Positions 1 through 8,302 of a stretch of 53,308 nt of DNA are shown here, one piece after another (position 1 is the stretch's first letter; every line of letters begins with the position of its first letter). This DNA comes from Chloroflexi bacterium bin20 (GTDB taxonomy: Bacteria; Chloroflexota; Anaerolineae; Aggregatilineales; Phototrophicaceae), in the NCBI GenBank assembly GCA_002238485.1, contig MPMG01000016.1:1-53308 (forward strand), read 5' to 3'. The position numbers and the translations under genes were made by a program. The notes under the pieces are model-generated. The model did no database searches. It worked only from the letters and a program-made list of their open reading frames with translations, and was not told where the DNA came from.

Positions 1-10
1 GGGGGGGGGG
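1..10. other. Run of ten G at the window edge
   Basis: The window opens with ten consecutive G. It lies outside any gene, just beyond the 3' end of the minus-strand gene at 50-901. A pure G tract at the very edge of a sequence is often a read or assembly artefact. A genuine homopolymer cannot be excluded. Confidence 0.5.
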
Positions 11-49
11 ATAAATGCCCGCTCGGTCCGCTGGCTTTTCGGGGGCGCG

Positions 50-901
50 TCACTGCCACAGTCCTGCATCATCCGCATACAGCGCGTGGATATACGTCCG
101 AATCTGCTCGCGCGCCCCTATCGGCTGCTCGTATCCCAGCGCGGCGCACAATTCGTCTGACAGGATCGCAAAGAGATCCAGTTGTGTCCGCAGTGCTTGC
201 CACAATTGCTGTGCGTCCCACCCCGCCCAGATTCGCGTGATGGCAGCATAATCGTCCCTGCGCGCCCACTCGTGAATGCGCTTGCCCAACAGCCAGGTAT
301 TTGTCGGCGCGTTGGCGGTGGCGCGGGCATGCCATTCCAGCACTTGCAGCAGCATGGTTTTCATCGTCCAGTCGCGGTATTTGGCCACCCAAAACTCGCG
401 GCGGCGGATAAACTGCGCGACATGGATGGCTTCAAACCAAAATTCATTGAGACAGCGCTCCACCTGCTCGCGGCTGGGCGCAAACGGCTGCGGGAAGATA
501 CGCGGCGATGGTGGCAGCTGCTGGTAGAAGCCGTCCTTGTCCAGCGCGACATGATAACCGCGCAGGTATTCGTCGCTCAGCTCGCCCTTGTCGATCTGCG
601 CCTGGATGCTGTCAATGTGAATAAACTGAAAGTCGACCTTGCGGCCGCCAACGAACCACACCAGCCGATATGGCAGGGACTTGTCCAGCGGGAAGCGGAT
701 CCATACCTCGCCCAAGGTGTCCAGCCAGCTGTCGTCTTGACAATAGCGCGCGATATCAACTGTGATGATCTGTGCGTCCAGGTCGGAAAAGGCATCGGTG
801 GAGCCATCCTGGCGTGCCAGCGAGCCAGTGACCACGACTGCGCGGATGGCGTCCTCTCCCCTCGCCCAGTCGACGATGGCGGACAAAAGATGATGATTCA
901 T
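50..901 (-). CDS. Aminoglycoside 6-adenylyltransferase-like (ANT(6)/AadE family) nucleotidyltransferase
   Basis: This 283-residue protein resembles the streptomycin adenylyltransferase family, which transfers AMP from ATP to an aminoglycoside. The N-terminal nucleotidyltransferase signature is visible: GSLARQDGSTD at residues 26-36, then the metal-binding D40-L-D42 pair. A basic, aromatic-rich middle segment and an alpha-helical C-terminal part ending in a conserved-looking HALY follow. Length matches the family (about 285). The ATG at 901 is preceded by a G-rich stretch (GGGGTGGGG) that may act as ribosome binding site but sits very close. It lies 84 bp upstream of the permease end of module A and shows no clear functional link to it. 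Many chromosomal members are not proven resistance genes, so the substrate is open. Confidence 0.85.
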   Translation of the reverse strand: MNHHLLSAIVDWARGEDAIRAVVVTGSLARQDGSTDAFSDLDAQIITVDIARYCQDDSWLDTLGEVWIRFPLDKSLPYRLVWFVGGRKVDFQFIHIDSIQAQIDKGELSDEYLRGYHVALDKDGFYQQLPPSPRIFPQPFAPSREQVERCLNEFWFEAIHVAQFIRRREFWVAKYRDWTMKTMLLQVLEWHARATANAPTNTWLLGKRIHEWARRDDYAAITRIWAGWDAQQLWQALRTQLDLFAILSDELCAALGYEQPIGAREQIRTYIHALYADDAGLWQ

Positions 902-985
902 GCCCCACCCCGACCTGTCGACAGAATCCGCGCGCGTACTTTGCTTCCCCTGACCCGTCGGGGGGATTGAGGAGGGCGCGCCGCG

Positions 986-1834
986 CTATCCCTTCACAGC
1001 GCCTGCCGTCAGCCCTTCGACGATGCGGTTTTGGAAGATCAACACCAACACTACCAGCGGGATCGTCACCACCATCGCTGCCGCCATGATCTCTGCGATC
1101 GGCTCTTGCTCGGAGAATTGACCCGAGAATTGCGCGATGGCCACCGGCACCGTCTGCGCGGACGGGTTGGTCGCCGTGAAGTTCAGCGCGAACAGATACT
1201 CATTCCACGATTGTACAAAAGCCAGCAGGCCAGTCGTCACCAGGGCCGGCGCAGTCAGCGGCAGCAGAATCAAGCGAAATGTCTGGAAGGGCGTCGCGCC
1301 ATCGACAATCGCCGCCTGCTCAATTTCGCCCGGCAGCCCCTTGAAAAAGCTGGTCAGTACCCAGACAGTGAATGGCAAGGAAAACACCGGATAGGTTACG
1401 ATCAGCGACAGGCTGGTGCCAAAGAAGCCCAACTCGCGCACGATGGTGTACAAGCCCGACAGAATCGATATCGCCGGGAACATGGTCATCGAAAGCACGA
1501 CATATAGCAGCGCCACCCGCCCGCGAAAGCGCAGCCTGCCCAGCGCATAAGCCGCGAAAGAACCCGCCACCAGCGCAAAGATTGATGTCGCTGCCGAGGT
1601 GATCGCCGAGTTGCGCAGCGCATCCAGGAAGGTATTGTCGCGGAAAACATATTCATAATTCTTCATCGTCGGTTCGCGCGGCAGATAACTCGCGCTTTGG
1701 AACATCTCGTTTTCGGTTTTGAAGGAAGTCATGAACGCCCAATAAAAGGGGAAGAGCGCATAAACGGCGACGATGAACACCAAGGTATAGAGCAAGACCT
1801 GCTGCGCGCGTTGACGAAGCTGCTTTGATGCCAT
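986..1834 (-). CDS. Carbohydrate ABC transporter permease, MalG type (module A)
   Basis: This 282-residue inner-membrane permease of a CUT1 sugar importer has about six membrane segments. The ABC-permease EAA loop reads EQAAIVDGATPFQTFRLILL, which contacts the ATPase. It is the last gene of module A (binding protein, MalF-like, MalG-like). Two starts compete: ATG at 1849, which overlaps the upstream stop, and ATG at 1834. I chose 1834 because GGAG lies 9 nt upstream of it and the protein then begins MASKQLRQR, like relatives. The upstream permease stops at 1836, so the two are translationally coupled. The sugar is unknown, and no ATPase gene is adjacent. Confidence 0.9.
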   Translation of the reverse strand: MASKQLRQRAQQVLLYTLVFIVAVYALFPFYWAFMTSFKTENEMFQSASYLPREPTMKNYEYVFRDNTFLDALRNSAITSAATSIFALVAGSFAAYALGRLRFRGRVALLYVVLSMTMFPAISILSGLYTIVRELGFFGTSLSLIVTYPVFSLPFTVWVLTSFFKGLPGEIEQAAIVDGATPFQTFRLILLPLTAPALVTTGLLAFVQSWNEYLFALNFTATNPSAQTVPVAIAQFSGQFSEQEPIAEIMAAAMVVTIPLVVLVLIFQNRIVEGLTAGAVKG

Positions 1835-1835
1835 G

Positions 1836-3392
1836 TTATGACTCCACATTCAGCAGGCGCACATAAATAAATGCGAAAATCGAAATGAAGATGAATATGA
1901 TGACGCTGATCGCCGAGGCATACCCATCCATCTGATTGCTGACCAATGTTTCAAAATTGTAGGTGGCCATAGATAGCTGTTGCCGTCCAAAGAGCACATT
2001 GAACAAGTCAAAAACGCGCAGGGCATCCAGCGTGCGGAAGATCAGAGCAATGGCGATGGCGGGCCGCAGCAAGGGCAGCGTGATCGAGAAGAAACGCCGC
2101 ACCGGGCTGGCGCCATCCACCGATGCCGCTTCGTACAAGTCGCTGGGGATCACCTGCAAGCCCGCCAGCAGCAGCAGCGCCATGAAGGGGGCGGTCTTCC
2201 AGACATCCACGATGATGGCAGTCGGGATTTGCAGGCTGGGGTCGGACAGCCAGGCTTGTGGCGCATTGATCAGTTGCAGGTCGAGCAAGATCTTGTTGAA
2301 GATGCCGGCCGTCGTGTCCTTCAGCATCAGCTCCCATAGTCGCGCCGAGATCACCGTGGGGATGGCCCAAGGCACCAGCATCACCGCGCGCATCGCCCCG
2401 CGCCCACGGAACTTGGAATTGACCACCATCGCCATGAACAAGCCGATGACCAGCTCCAGCGCCACAGAAATAATGGTGAAAACGACGGTCGTGCCGATGG
2501 CTTCGATAAAATCATCGTCCAAGCCGCTGATGGCAACCGACTGGTCATTGCCCACCGAGATATTCGCCACTGTGCGATAGCCGGCGCGCAGCAGCTCGCG
2601 GTCGATCGATTCCCAGCGGATGCTGCCATTGGCGCGCGTGCTGCAGGGATCAGCAGGGTCACTCTTGCGGCAGCTGACCGTGTCGATGCGCAAGCTCAGC
2701 AGATTCGAGTAATTCTCCAAACCAACAAATTGCGGCACAGCGCTGCCAGCGAAGCGCTTGTCGGTCAGGCTGCGGATGAAGGTCTGCTCTAGCGGACGCG
2801 CCGCCACCAGCACAAAGATCGTCAGCGTGGGGATGAGCAGGTTCCAGGCCAAGCGCGTCTCCCGCCCGATCAGCGAATCTTCGCCGCCAAAGAGCGAGTC
2901 GATGTTGCGGTTGAGCCAATACCACAAGGCGGCAGCGCCCAACAAAATCAGCAGCGCCGGCGCTATCCAACCGACCAGCGCGCCCCAATCGACTGCTTCT
3001 TTGTCCATGGCCGCGCTGTTGAGGATGTTGAAGACCGTCAGCGCGATATATGCCCCGACGCCGATCGCCAACCACAGCAGCAATATGCGCGCCCAATAAG
3101 CCGTGCGAATATGCCCATGACGCAGCCGCCAGCCTATGGCGATGAAGAAACCGCCCGCGCCGATGAATAGCGTCGACACGATAATGCCAAAGCGCTCCAG
3201 GAAGATCAGCAGCAGCGAAGGGGCTTGCGCATCATCATCGCCGGGCGTCCAAGTCAAGGCAAGCTGGATGCCGGGGTCGTTGAGCACGGTCAGGAAGAAG
3301 AAGGCGATCGTCAGCGCGCCGATCAAAATCATCACGGCGCTCAGCGCGTTGACAAGCAGACGGCGGTCGCTGGGTGTCGGCTTTGCTTTCAT
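1836..3392 (-). CDS. Carbohydrate ABC transporter permease, MalF type with extended N-terminus (module A)
   Basis: This 518-residue permease is far longer than the 290-320 residues of the other MalF-like proteins here. The N-terminal ~180 residues hold about four hydrophobic segments. A large extracytoplasmic loop with two cysteines (SCRKSDPADPC) follows, and the classical permease core begins near residue 260. The EAA loop is EAASVDGASPVRRFFSITLP. E. coli MalF (514 residues) also has an extra N-terminal part and a big periplasmic P2 loop, so this may be a true MalF-like architecture. Start: ATG at 3392 (MKAKPT), chosen over an upstream in-frame codon because the upstream translation is not membrane-like and AGACAGG lies before it. 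The gap to the binding-protein gene holds two hairpins. Confidence 0.88.
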   Translation of the reverse strand: MKAKPTPSDRRLLVNALSAVMILIGALTIAFFFLTVLNDPGIQLALTWTPGDDDAQAPSLLLIFLERFGIIVSTLFIGAGGFFIAIGWRLRHGHIRTAYWARILLLWLAIGVGAYIALTVFNILNSAAMDKEAVDWGALVGWIAPALLILLGAAALWYWLNRNIDSLFGGEDSLIGRETRLAWNLLIPTLTIFVLVAARPLEQTFIRSLTDKRFAGSAVPQFVGLENYSNLLSLRIDTVSCRKSDPADPCSTRANGSIRWESIDRELLRAGYRTVANISVGNDQSVAISGLDDDFIEAIGTTVVFTIISVALELVIGLFMAMVVNSKFRGRGAMRAVMLVPWAIPTVISARLWELMLKDTTAGIFNKILLDLQLINAPQAWLSDPSLQIPTAIIVDVWKTAPFMALLLLAGLQVIPSDLYEAASVDGASPVRRFFSITLPLLRPAIAIALIFRTLDALRVFDLFNVLFGRQQLSMATYNFETLVSNQMDGYASAISVIIFIFISIFAFIYVRLLNVES

Positions 3393-3457
3393 GAAATCGC
3401 CTGTCTCGTGGCAATTGCGTCTTGCGATGCGCTCTTTGCGCTTATGCTGGGCGAGGT

Positions 3458-3490
3458 CCCTTCCCCTGACGAAAGATGCCTGAGGAAGGG
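3458..3490 (-). terminator. Hairpin between binding-protein and permease genes of module A (distal)
   Basis: On the minus strand the arms CCCTTCCTC and GGGGAAGGG form a 9-bp stem with one G-T pair and a 15-nt loop. It lies 66 bp before the MalF start and follows a second hairpin at 3496-3526. No U-run follows, so attenuation or mRNA 3'-end protection is more likely than strong termination. Confidence 0.5.
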
Positions 3491-3495
3491 CTTGT

Positions 3496-3526
3496 GGAGG
3501 GCGATCAACACAGCCTATCGCCCTCC
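3496..3526 (-). terminator. Perfect 10-bp hairpin directly after the module A binding-protein gene
   Basis: The arms GGAGGGCGAT and ATCGCCCTCC are exact complements separated by 11 nt. The hairpin begins 18 bp after the binding-protein stop. No U-tract follows. Such intercistronic hairpins after sugar-binding-protein genes are known (for example malE-malF in enterobacteria) to raise binding-protein output relative to permeases. That role is inferred here. Confidence 0.6.
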
Positions 3527-3543
3527 GCGAATGCCGAAGCAGC

Positions 3544-4830
3544 CTACATATCGAAGAGATCCGCGATATCCAGCTCGAGCAGCTCAAGCGCGACCGCCGC
3601 GTCTTCCTCGCCGGTCAAGATGGAATGGATGGCGTTGAAGTAGAGCGTCGATACAGCGTTGTACCGATCCTTCGAGAAGTTCGATGGCCGTGCCGTGGTG
3701 ACATCTGCCAGGTCTGGACGGATGAAAGGCATGGCTTCGACGATTTCCGGGTCGCTGTACAGCTCGACCGCGCCAGGCGGGTTGGAGGTGAAGATGGCGA
3801 AGTCTTTCTGGCTCTCGACGCTGGTCAGGAAGATGGCGAAAGCCGCCGCCGCTTCTGGATTTTCGCTGTACTTGGAAACGCCGATATGCCAGCCGCCCAG
3901 GGTCGATGCGCCCATGCCACTGTCGCCAGCCGGCAGCGGCGCCACATCAAAGCCCGGAATGTCTTCGCTGGCTTGGCTGCGCGAATAGGCGTAGGGCCAA
4001 TTGCGCATGAAAGCCGCGTTGCCCGCATGCCAGACAGCGCGCGAATCTTCTTCCTGATAGCCAACAACGCCCGGCGGGCTGATCGTGCCCACCCAGCCTG
4101 CTGCCTGCTCATAGATCTCCACGGCGGCATCGCTGAGCGCGCTGATGGTGCCATCGCTCTGCAAGAAGTTCTCGCCAGTGGCCGATACATGCCATTCCAG
4201 CGCATCGCAGGTCAAGCCTTCGTAGGCGTTGCCTTGCCAGACGAAGCCCCAGAATTCATCGTTGCCCTCGGCGCGTTCGCCAGCCTGGATTGTCGCAGCC
4301 ATTTCTTCCAGCTCGTCCCAGGTGGCCGGCGGTCCATCATAGCCGTATTTTTCGACCAGGTCGGTGCGATAGTAGAGCATGCCAAAGCCGATGCGCAGCG
4401 GCAGCGCGACCAGGCGGCCGTCGATGGTGTTGTTGTCAACCAGCGCGGGCATTTGCGCATCTATATGCGATTGCGGCGCGATGCCATTCAAGTCGATCAG
4501 ATGCTCAGCCAGCTGTCCGGGCCAGATAACATCGACGCGGATGACATCCAGGTCGCTGCTTTCCGCCTCGAATGCGGTCAGATAGAAGGCGATCAGGTCA
4601 GTTACATTGGCGGCGCCATCGTTGCGCTCGACTGTGATGTTGGGGCAGACCTCATTGAAGCGGCTGATGATGCGATCTTCTGCCTCTGGATAATTGCCAA
4701 CCGGGTCGCCAAAGAACTTGATGGTGACCTCTTCGTCGGTGCCGCAATCAAACGCCATGTCTTGTGCCAGCGCCACGCCAGCCGGGATCGCCAGAGCGAA
4801 TACAAGCAATACAAGTACGAACTTACGCAT
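3544..4830 (-). CDS. Extracellular sugar-binding protein of ABC importer (module A)
   Basis: This 428-residue solute-binding protein belongs to the MalE-like family 1. It has a Sec signal peptide (MRKFVLVLLVFALAIPAGVA) followed by a likely signal-peptidase I site at ALA-QD. No lipobox cysteine is visible. The mature part shows hallmarks of these proteins: GNYPEAEDRIISRFNEVCPN near the N-terminus, the YDGPPATWDELEEMA region, and AAAAFAIFLTS near the C-terminal third. Start: ATG at 4830, chosen over upstream in-frame codons because AAAGGA lies 7 nt before it and the signal peptide begins here. It is the first gene of module A. Ligand unknown. Confidence 0.92.
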   Translation of the reverse strand: MRKFVLVLLVFALAIPAGVALAQDMAFDCGTDEEVTIKFFGDPVGNYPEAEDRIISRFNEVCPNITVERNDGAANVTDLIAFYLTAFEAESSDLDVIRVDVIWPGQLAEHLIDLNGIAPQSHIDAQMPALVDNNTIDGRLVALPLRIGFGMLYYRTDLVEKYGYDGPPATWDELEEMAATIQAGERAEGNDEFWGFVWQGNAYEGLTCDALEWHVSATGENFLQSDGTISALSDAAVEIYEQAAGWVGTISPPGVVGYQEEDSRAVWHAGNAAFMRNWPYAYSRSQASEDIPGFDVAPLPAGDSGMGASTLGGWHIGVSKYSENPEAAAAFAIFLTSVESQKDFAIFTSNPPGAVELYSDPEIVEAMPFIRPDLADVTTARPSNFSKDRYNAVSTLYFNAIHSILTGEEDAAVALELLELDIADLFDM

Positions 4831-4954
4831 GAGAATGTCCTTTCGCTTGGGTAGTCGGTGTGGAAAGCGAGTTGATGCACAGTGCGAGTTTTCGCATAAA
4901 TCCCCCTGTTCTCCGCTATCTTTAGGTGTCACAAGAAATATAACGCATCTACGC

Positions 4955-4974
4955 GCAAGTCTACCATAACTTGC
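4955..4974. promoter_or_regulatory. Inverted repeat GCAAGT-N8-ACTTGC, candidate operator of module A
   Basis: Two perfect 6-bp arms (4955-4960 and 4969-4974) are separated by 8 bp. The repeat lies over the expected -35 position for the TATATT -10 on the minus strand at 4937-4942. That -35 is poor (GGTAGA), which would suit regulator-dependent transcription. No regulator gene is adjacent. This is an inference from symmetry and position only. Confidence 0.35.
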
Positions 4975-5105
4975 ACTATTTTGTTCATTCGGAATAAGCT
5001 GAAAGTACCTTCCGTATAGTCGCTCATCAGCGCTTGTGTCTGCAACCTGCCGCGCGTCGAGCAAAAGTTGACCGCCGGGGCGGGATTTGAATCGCTGGAC
5101 AAGCC

Positions 5106-5133
5106 TTTTACTGCCCGCGATTGTGGCTACAAT
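5106..5133 (+). promoter_or_regulatory. Candidate sigma-70-like promoter of the his operon
   Basis: TTTTAC (5106-5111) and TACAAT (5128-5133) are separated by 16 bp and lie about 32 bp before the hisD start. The -10 matches TATAAT at five of six positions. The -35 is weak. Confidence 0.35.
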
Positions 5134-5165
5134 AACCCCCCGACTCACGCACACGAGGCAGCGCA

Positions 5166-6518
5166 ATGAGCCACCCAGCCTGGCGCATCATCCGTGATAT
5201 TGACATGGCGCGCGAAAGCCTGCTCAAACGCCGCTCCCTGCGCGATACCCAGCTGCCAGAAGCTGTGCTGGCCCGCACTGCCACGCTGTTTGGCGAGCCG
5301 ATCGCGCCGGACGAAGCGGTGCGTCGCATCATCGCCAGCGTCCGACAAGACGGCGACAAAGCCCTCTTGCAGTGGAATCGAAAGCTCGACAGCAGCGACA
5401 ATCCACATTTGCAAGTTCCGCCCGAACAGCTGCAATCGGCGCTGGATTCCATCCCCGCTGAATTGCGCGGGGCCATGCAAACCGCCGCCCGGCGCATCCG
5501 CGACTTTCATCGGCGGCAGCCTCTGCAAAGCTGGATCGACAGCGGCGAGCATGGCGCTCTGGGGCAGTTGATCCGCCCGGTCGACTCGGTCGGCGTCTAT
5601 GTGCCTGGCGGCAGCGCTCCCCTGCCCTCGTCCCTGTTGATGAGCGTCATCCCGGCGCAGATAGCCGGCGTGCCAGAGATCGCGATCTGTACACCACCCG
5701 GCAGCGGCGGGGGCGATATCCACCCGGTTATCCTGGCGGCTGCGGCAGTGCTTGGAGTCGAGCGACTGTTTCGAGTCGGCGGCGCGCAAGCCATCGCGGC
5801 ATTGGCTTATGGCACAGCGACCATCCCGCGCGTGGCCACCATCGTTGGCGCTGGCAATCTTTTTGTCACTTTGGCAAAGCAGCAGGTCTATGGCGATGTC
5901 GGCATAGATGGCTTGCTGGGTCCCACTGAAACAGTCGTCATCGCCGATGAACATGCCAACCCCCGGCTGGCAGCGGCCGATTTGCTGGCGCAGGCCGAGC
6001 ACGACCTGCTCGCTTCGGCGATTCTGCTGACACCCAGCGAGAAACTGGCGCAGGCGGTCGGCACAGAAATCGGCTGGCAACTGGAATCGCTGGAACGCCG
6101 CGATATCATCTTGGGCGCGCTGGGCAACAACAGCGGCTGCGTCATCACCGCCGACCTGGAGCAGGCTTTCCAGCTGGCCAATGACTATGCTGCCGAGCAC
6201 CTCTGCCTGCTGGTGGACGATGCCTGGTCGTGGCTGGGGCAGGTGCGCAATGCCGGCGGCGTCTTCTTGGGCGAACATTCTTACGAAGTGCTGGGCGATT
6301 ATGTAGCCGGTCCCAGCCATGTCATGCCCACCGGTGGCACAGCGCGCTTTGCTTCGCCGTTGAATGTGTTGAACTTCGTCAAAATCACCAGTTTGATCGC
6401 GCTAGACAAAAGCAGCGCCCGCCAGCTCAGCGTCCCGGCACAAGCGCTTGCCCGCGCAGAATCGCTGGATGCCCACGCCGCTGCCGCCCGCTTGCGCGCC
6501 CCTGGAGACCCGTCATGA
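5166..6518 (+). CDS. hisD: Histidinol dehydrogenase
   Basis: HisD (450 residues; family about 430) oxidises L-histidinol to L-histidine in two NAD-dependent, zinc-requiring steps in the cytoplasm. Visible motifs are YVPGGSAPLPSS (145-156), GGAQAIAALAYGT (205-217), GPTETVVIAD (252-261) and the metal-site segment Q276-A-E-H279. Also visible are the catalytic pair E344-H345 in AAEHLCLL, D378, and HVMPTGGTARF (385-395). The ATG at 5166 has GAGG about 8 nt upstream. It is the first gene of a hisD-hisC-hisB-hisN run. Its stop overlaps the hisC start by ATGA, so translation is coupled. Confidence 0.97.
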   Translation: MSHPAWRIIRDIDMARESLLKRRSLRDTQLPEAVLARTATLFGEPIAPDEAVRRIIASVRQDGDKALLQWNRKLDSSDNPHLQVPPEQLQSALDSIPAELRGAMQTAARRIRDFHRRQPLQSWIDSGEHGALGQLIRPVDSVGVYVPGGSAPLPSSLLMSVIPAQIAGVPEIAICTPPGSGGGDIHPVILAAAAVLGVERLFRVGGAQAIAALAYGTATIPRVATIVGAGNLFVTLAKQQVYGDVGIDGLLGPTETVVIADEHANPRLAAADLLAQAEHDLLASAILLTPSEKLAQAVGTEIGWQLESLERRDIILGALGNNSGCVITADLEQAFQLANDYAAEHLCLLVDDAWSWLGQVRNAGGVFLGEHSYEVLGDYVAGPSHVMPTGGTARFASPLNVLNFVKITSLIALDKSSARQLSVPAQALARAESLDAHAAAARLRAPGDPS

Positions 6519-7609
6519 GCGACCAACTGCGCATCCGCCGCGATATCGCCTCCATGAGCGCCTATACGCCGACCACTTCGCTGGAGGTCTTCGCCGAGCG
6601 ACTCGGACGGGGCGCCGACACATTGATCAAGCTGGATGCCAATGAAAATCCTTTTGGTCCCTCGCCGCGCGTGCACGAGGCTTTGGCAGAGTTGGTCCAC
6701 GCGCACATTTATCCCGATCCCGAATCCGGGCGTCTGCGTACGCTGCTGGCAGATTATTGTGGCGCGCCAGCCGAGCAAATCTTGTGTGGCGCCGGCGCAG
6801 ATGAGTTGATCGAACTCATCATGCAGCTTTTTATCGAGCCAGGCGACTGCATCATCAACAGTCCACCCACCTTCGCCATGTACAGCTTTAATGCGCCGCT
6901 CTACCACGCCCGCGCCATTGATGTCCCACGGCGGAATGACTTCTCGCTGGATGTGGAATCGATTGAACGCGCCGTGAAACAACACAAGCCCAAACTGGTC
7001 TTTTTGTGTTCGCCCAATAACCCCAGCGGCAATCTCATCTCGTCCGCGCAATTCGACCGTCTGTTGGCGCTGCCGACCACGCTGGTGCTGGATGAGGCCT
7101 ATATTGAATTCGCAGAAGCCGATAGCCTCGCCAGCCAGGTCGGGACGCGCGAAAACCTGATCGTCCTGCGCACTTTGAGCAAGTGGGCGGGCTTGGCTGG
7201 CTTGCGCCTGGGTTATGGCATCTTCCCGCCAGCGCTGATGCCGCACTTGTGGAAGATCAAGCAGCCCTACAATGTCAATGTCGCGGCCGATGTGGCTGGA
7301 CAAGCTTCGCTGCTCGACATCGACTTGCTGCAGGCTCGCGTCGCCGAGCTGGTGCAGCAGCGCAAACGCCTGGAAACCGCGCTGGCAGAGCTGCCATTCC
7401 TGTGTCCCTATCCCTCGCAAGCCAACTTTCTGCTTTGTCGCGTACAAGGCATGCCCGCCTCGCAACTGCGCGACCAACTGGCGCAGGCCGGCATCATCGT
7501 GCGCTATTATGACAAGCTGAGCCTGCACGACCACATCCGCATCAGCGCCGGCACAGCGCCGCAAATGGATCGGCTGCTGGCTGCCCTGGCGAACTGCGCG
7601 CCGCACTAA
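6515..7609 (+). CDS. hisC: Histidinol-phosphate aminotransferase
   Basis: This 364-residue class I/II PLP enzyme interconverts imidazole-acetol phosphate and L-histidinol phosphate using glutamate. Motifs seen are LDANENPFGPSP (40-51), SPNNPSG (166-172), the cofactor-binding DEAY (193-196) and the Schiff-base lysine K223 in RTLSKWAGLAGLRLGYG. The start is the ATG at 6515 inside the hisD stop (ATGA overlap). A much longer upstream in-frame reading exists but lies inside hisD and is not part of the protein. The gene ends 87 bp before hisB. Confidence 0.96.
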   Translation: MSDQLRIRRDIASMSAYTPTTSLEVFAERLGRGADTLIKLDANENPFGPSPRVHEALAELVHAHIYPDPESGRLRTLLADYCGAPAEQILCGAGADELIELIMQLFIEPGDCIINSPPTFAMYSFNAPLYHARAIDVPRRNDFSLDVESIERAVKQHKPKLVFLCSPNNPSGNLISSAQFDRLLALPTTLVLDEAYIEFAEADSLASQVGTRENLIVLRTLSKWAGLAGLRLGYGIFPPALMPHLWKIKQPYNVNVAADVAGQASLLDIDLLQARVAELVQQRKRLETALAELPFLCPYPSQANFLLCRVQGMPASQLRDQLAQAGIIVRYYDKLSLHDHIRISAGTAPQMDRLLAALANCAPH

Positions 7610-7619
7610 CGCTGGATGC

Positions 7620-7644
7620 AGGGGCGACCCAATGGCTCGCCCGC
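7620..7644. repeat. REP-like palindrome, GGGCGA-N9-TCGCCC
   Basis: Arms GGGCGA (7622-7627) and TCGCCC (7637-7642) flank a 9-nt loop, between hisC and hisB. The same unit with the same 9-nt loop occurs at 51888-51908, and a weaker copy at 47532-47554. It may act as a transcript-end hairpin for hisDC, but it looks like a dispersed family. Confidence 0.5.
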
Positions 7645-7645
7645 T

Positions 7646-7674
7646 TTAACCCCCTCGCGCGATTATGCTATACT
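7646..7674 (+). promoter_or_regulatory. Candidate internal promoter for hisB-hisN
   Basis: TTAACC (7646-7651), a 17-bp spacer and TATACT (7669-7674) carry an extended -10 TGC just upstream (TGCTATACT). The -10 lies 22 bp before the chosen hisB start. It would let hisB, hisN and the GH38 gene be transcribed separately from hisDC. Confidence 0.5.
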
Positions 7675-7696
7675 CGGCACGCAAATAAGGATGCGA

Positions 7697-8296
7697 ATGA
7701 TGACCCAACGAAGCGCCGATATCCAACGCAAGACCAAAGAAACCAGCATCACGCTGCGTCTGGATCTGGACGGCGGCGGGACAGCCAAGATCGACACGGG
7801 CATCGGTTTCTACGACCACATGCTGGGGCATATCGCGCTGCATGGCAAGTTCGACCTGCAAGTGACGGCACAAGGCGACTTGCACATCGATGCCCATCAC
7901 ACAATCGAAGATGTCGCCATCTGTTTGGGGCGGGCAATCGACCAAGCCCTGGGCGGTCGCAGCCGCATCCAGCGCATGGGCAGCGCTTATGTGCCTATGG
8001 ACGAAGCCCTGGCGCGCGTGGTTATCGACCTCAGTGGACGCCCCTATGCCGTCATACAAGCCGACTTCCAAACGCCGCTCATGGGGCAGATGCCCACCGA
8101 CCTGGTCATTCACGCGCTGGAGACGATCGCCAGCCACGCCAGAATGAACCTGCATGCGGCTGTGGTCTATGGACGCAACGACCACCACAAAGCCGAAGCG
8201 CTCTTCAAGGCTTTCGGACGCGCGCTTGCCCAGGCAGTCGCCATCGACAGCGAGCGCAGCGGCATCCCGAGCAGCAAAGGCACACTCACGGAGTAA
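7697..8296 (+). CDS. hisB: Imidazoleglycerol-phosphate dehydratase
   Basis: HisB (199 residues; family about 195-200) removes water from imidazole glycerol phosphate, using a di-manganese centre. It is the monofunctional type without a phosphatase domain. The metal-binding motifs are clear: [14 protein letters not shown] near the N-terminus, [14 protein letters not shown], and the matching C-terminal [20 protein letters not shown]. Three start codons are clustered (7691, 7697, 7700). I chose 7697 because AAGG lies 6 nt upstream; with 7691 the AAGG would abut the start. A candidate promoter sits just before the gene. The stop is 6 bp before hisN. Confidence 0.95.
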   Translation: MMTQRSADIQRKTKETSITLRLDLDGGGTAKIDTGIGFYDHMLGHIALHGKFDLQVTAQGDLHIDAHHTIEDVAICLGRAIDQALGGRSRIQRMGSAYVPMDEALARVVIDLSGRPYAVIQADFQTPLMGQMPTDLVIHALETIASHARMNLHAAVVYGRNDHHKAEALFKAFGRALAQAVAIDSERSGIPSSKGTLTE

Positions 8297-8302
8297 ACAA
8301 CG

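Larger units (their letters stand above)
4831..5165. other. Divergent intergenic region between module A and hisD
   Basis: This 335-bp stretch holds no credible gene. It is more AT-rich than its flanks. It contains the minus-strand promoter region of module A (AATATA on the plus strand at 4937-4942 as a possible -10), an inverted repeat at 4955-4974, and a plus-strand promoter candidate for hisD at 5106-5133. Confidence 0.7.

Noticed and set aside
50..901. Calling the ANT(6)-like gene an acquired resistance gene
   Set aside because: It sits in ordinary chromosomal context with no mobile element, and family membership alone does not show resistance.
3625..4854. 409-codon plus-strand open frame opposite the module A binding protein
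   Set aside because: The opposite strand encodes a clear family protein with signal peptide and ribosome binding site. The plus frame has no recognisable domain and is a GC-driven antisense shadow.
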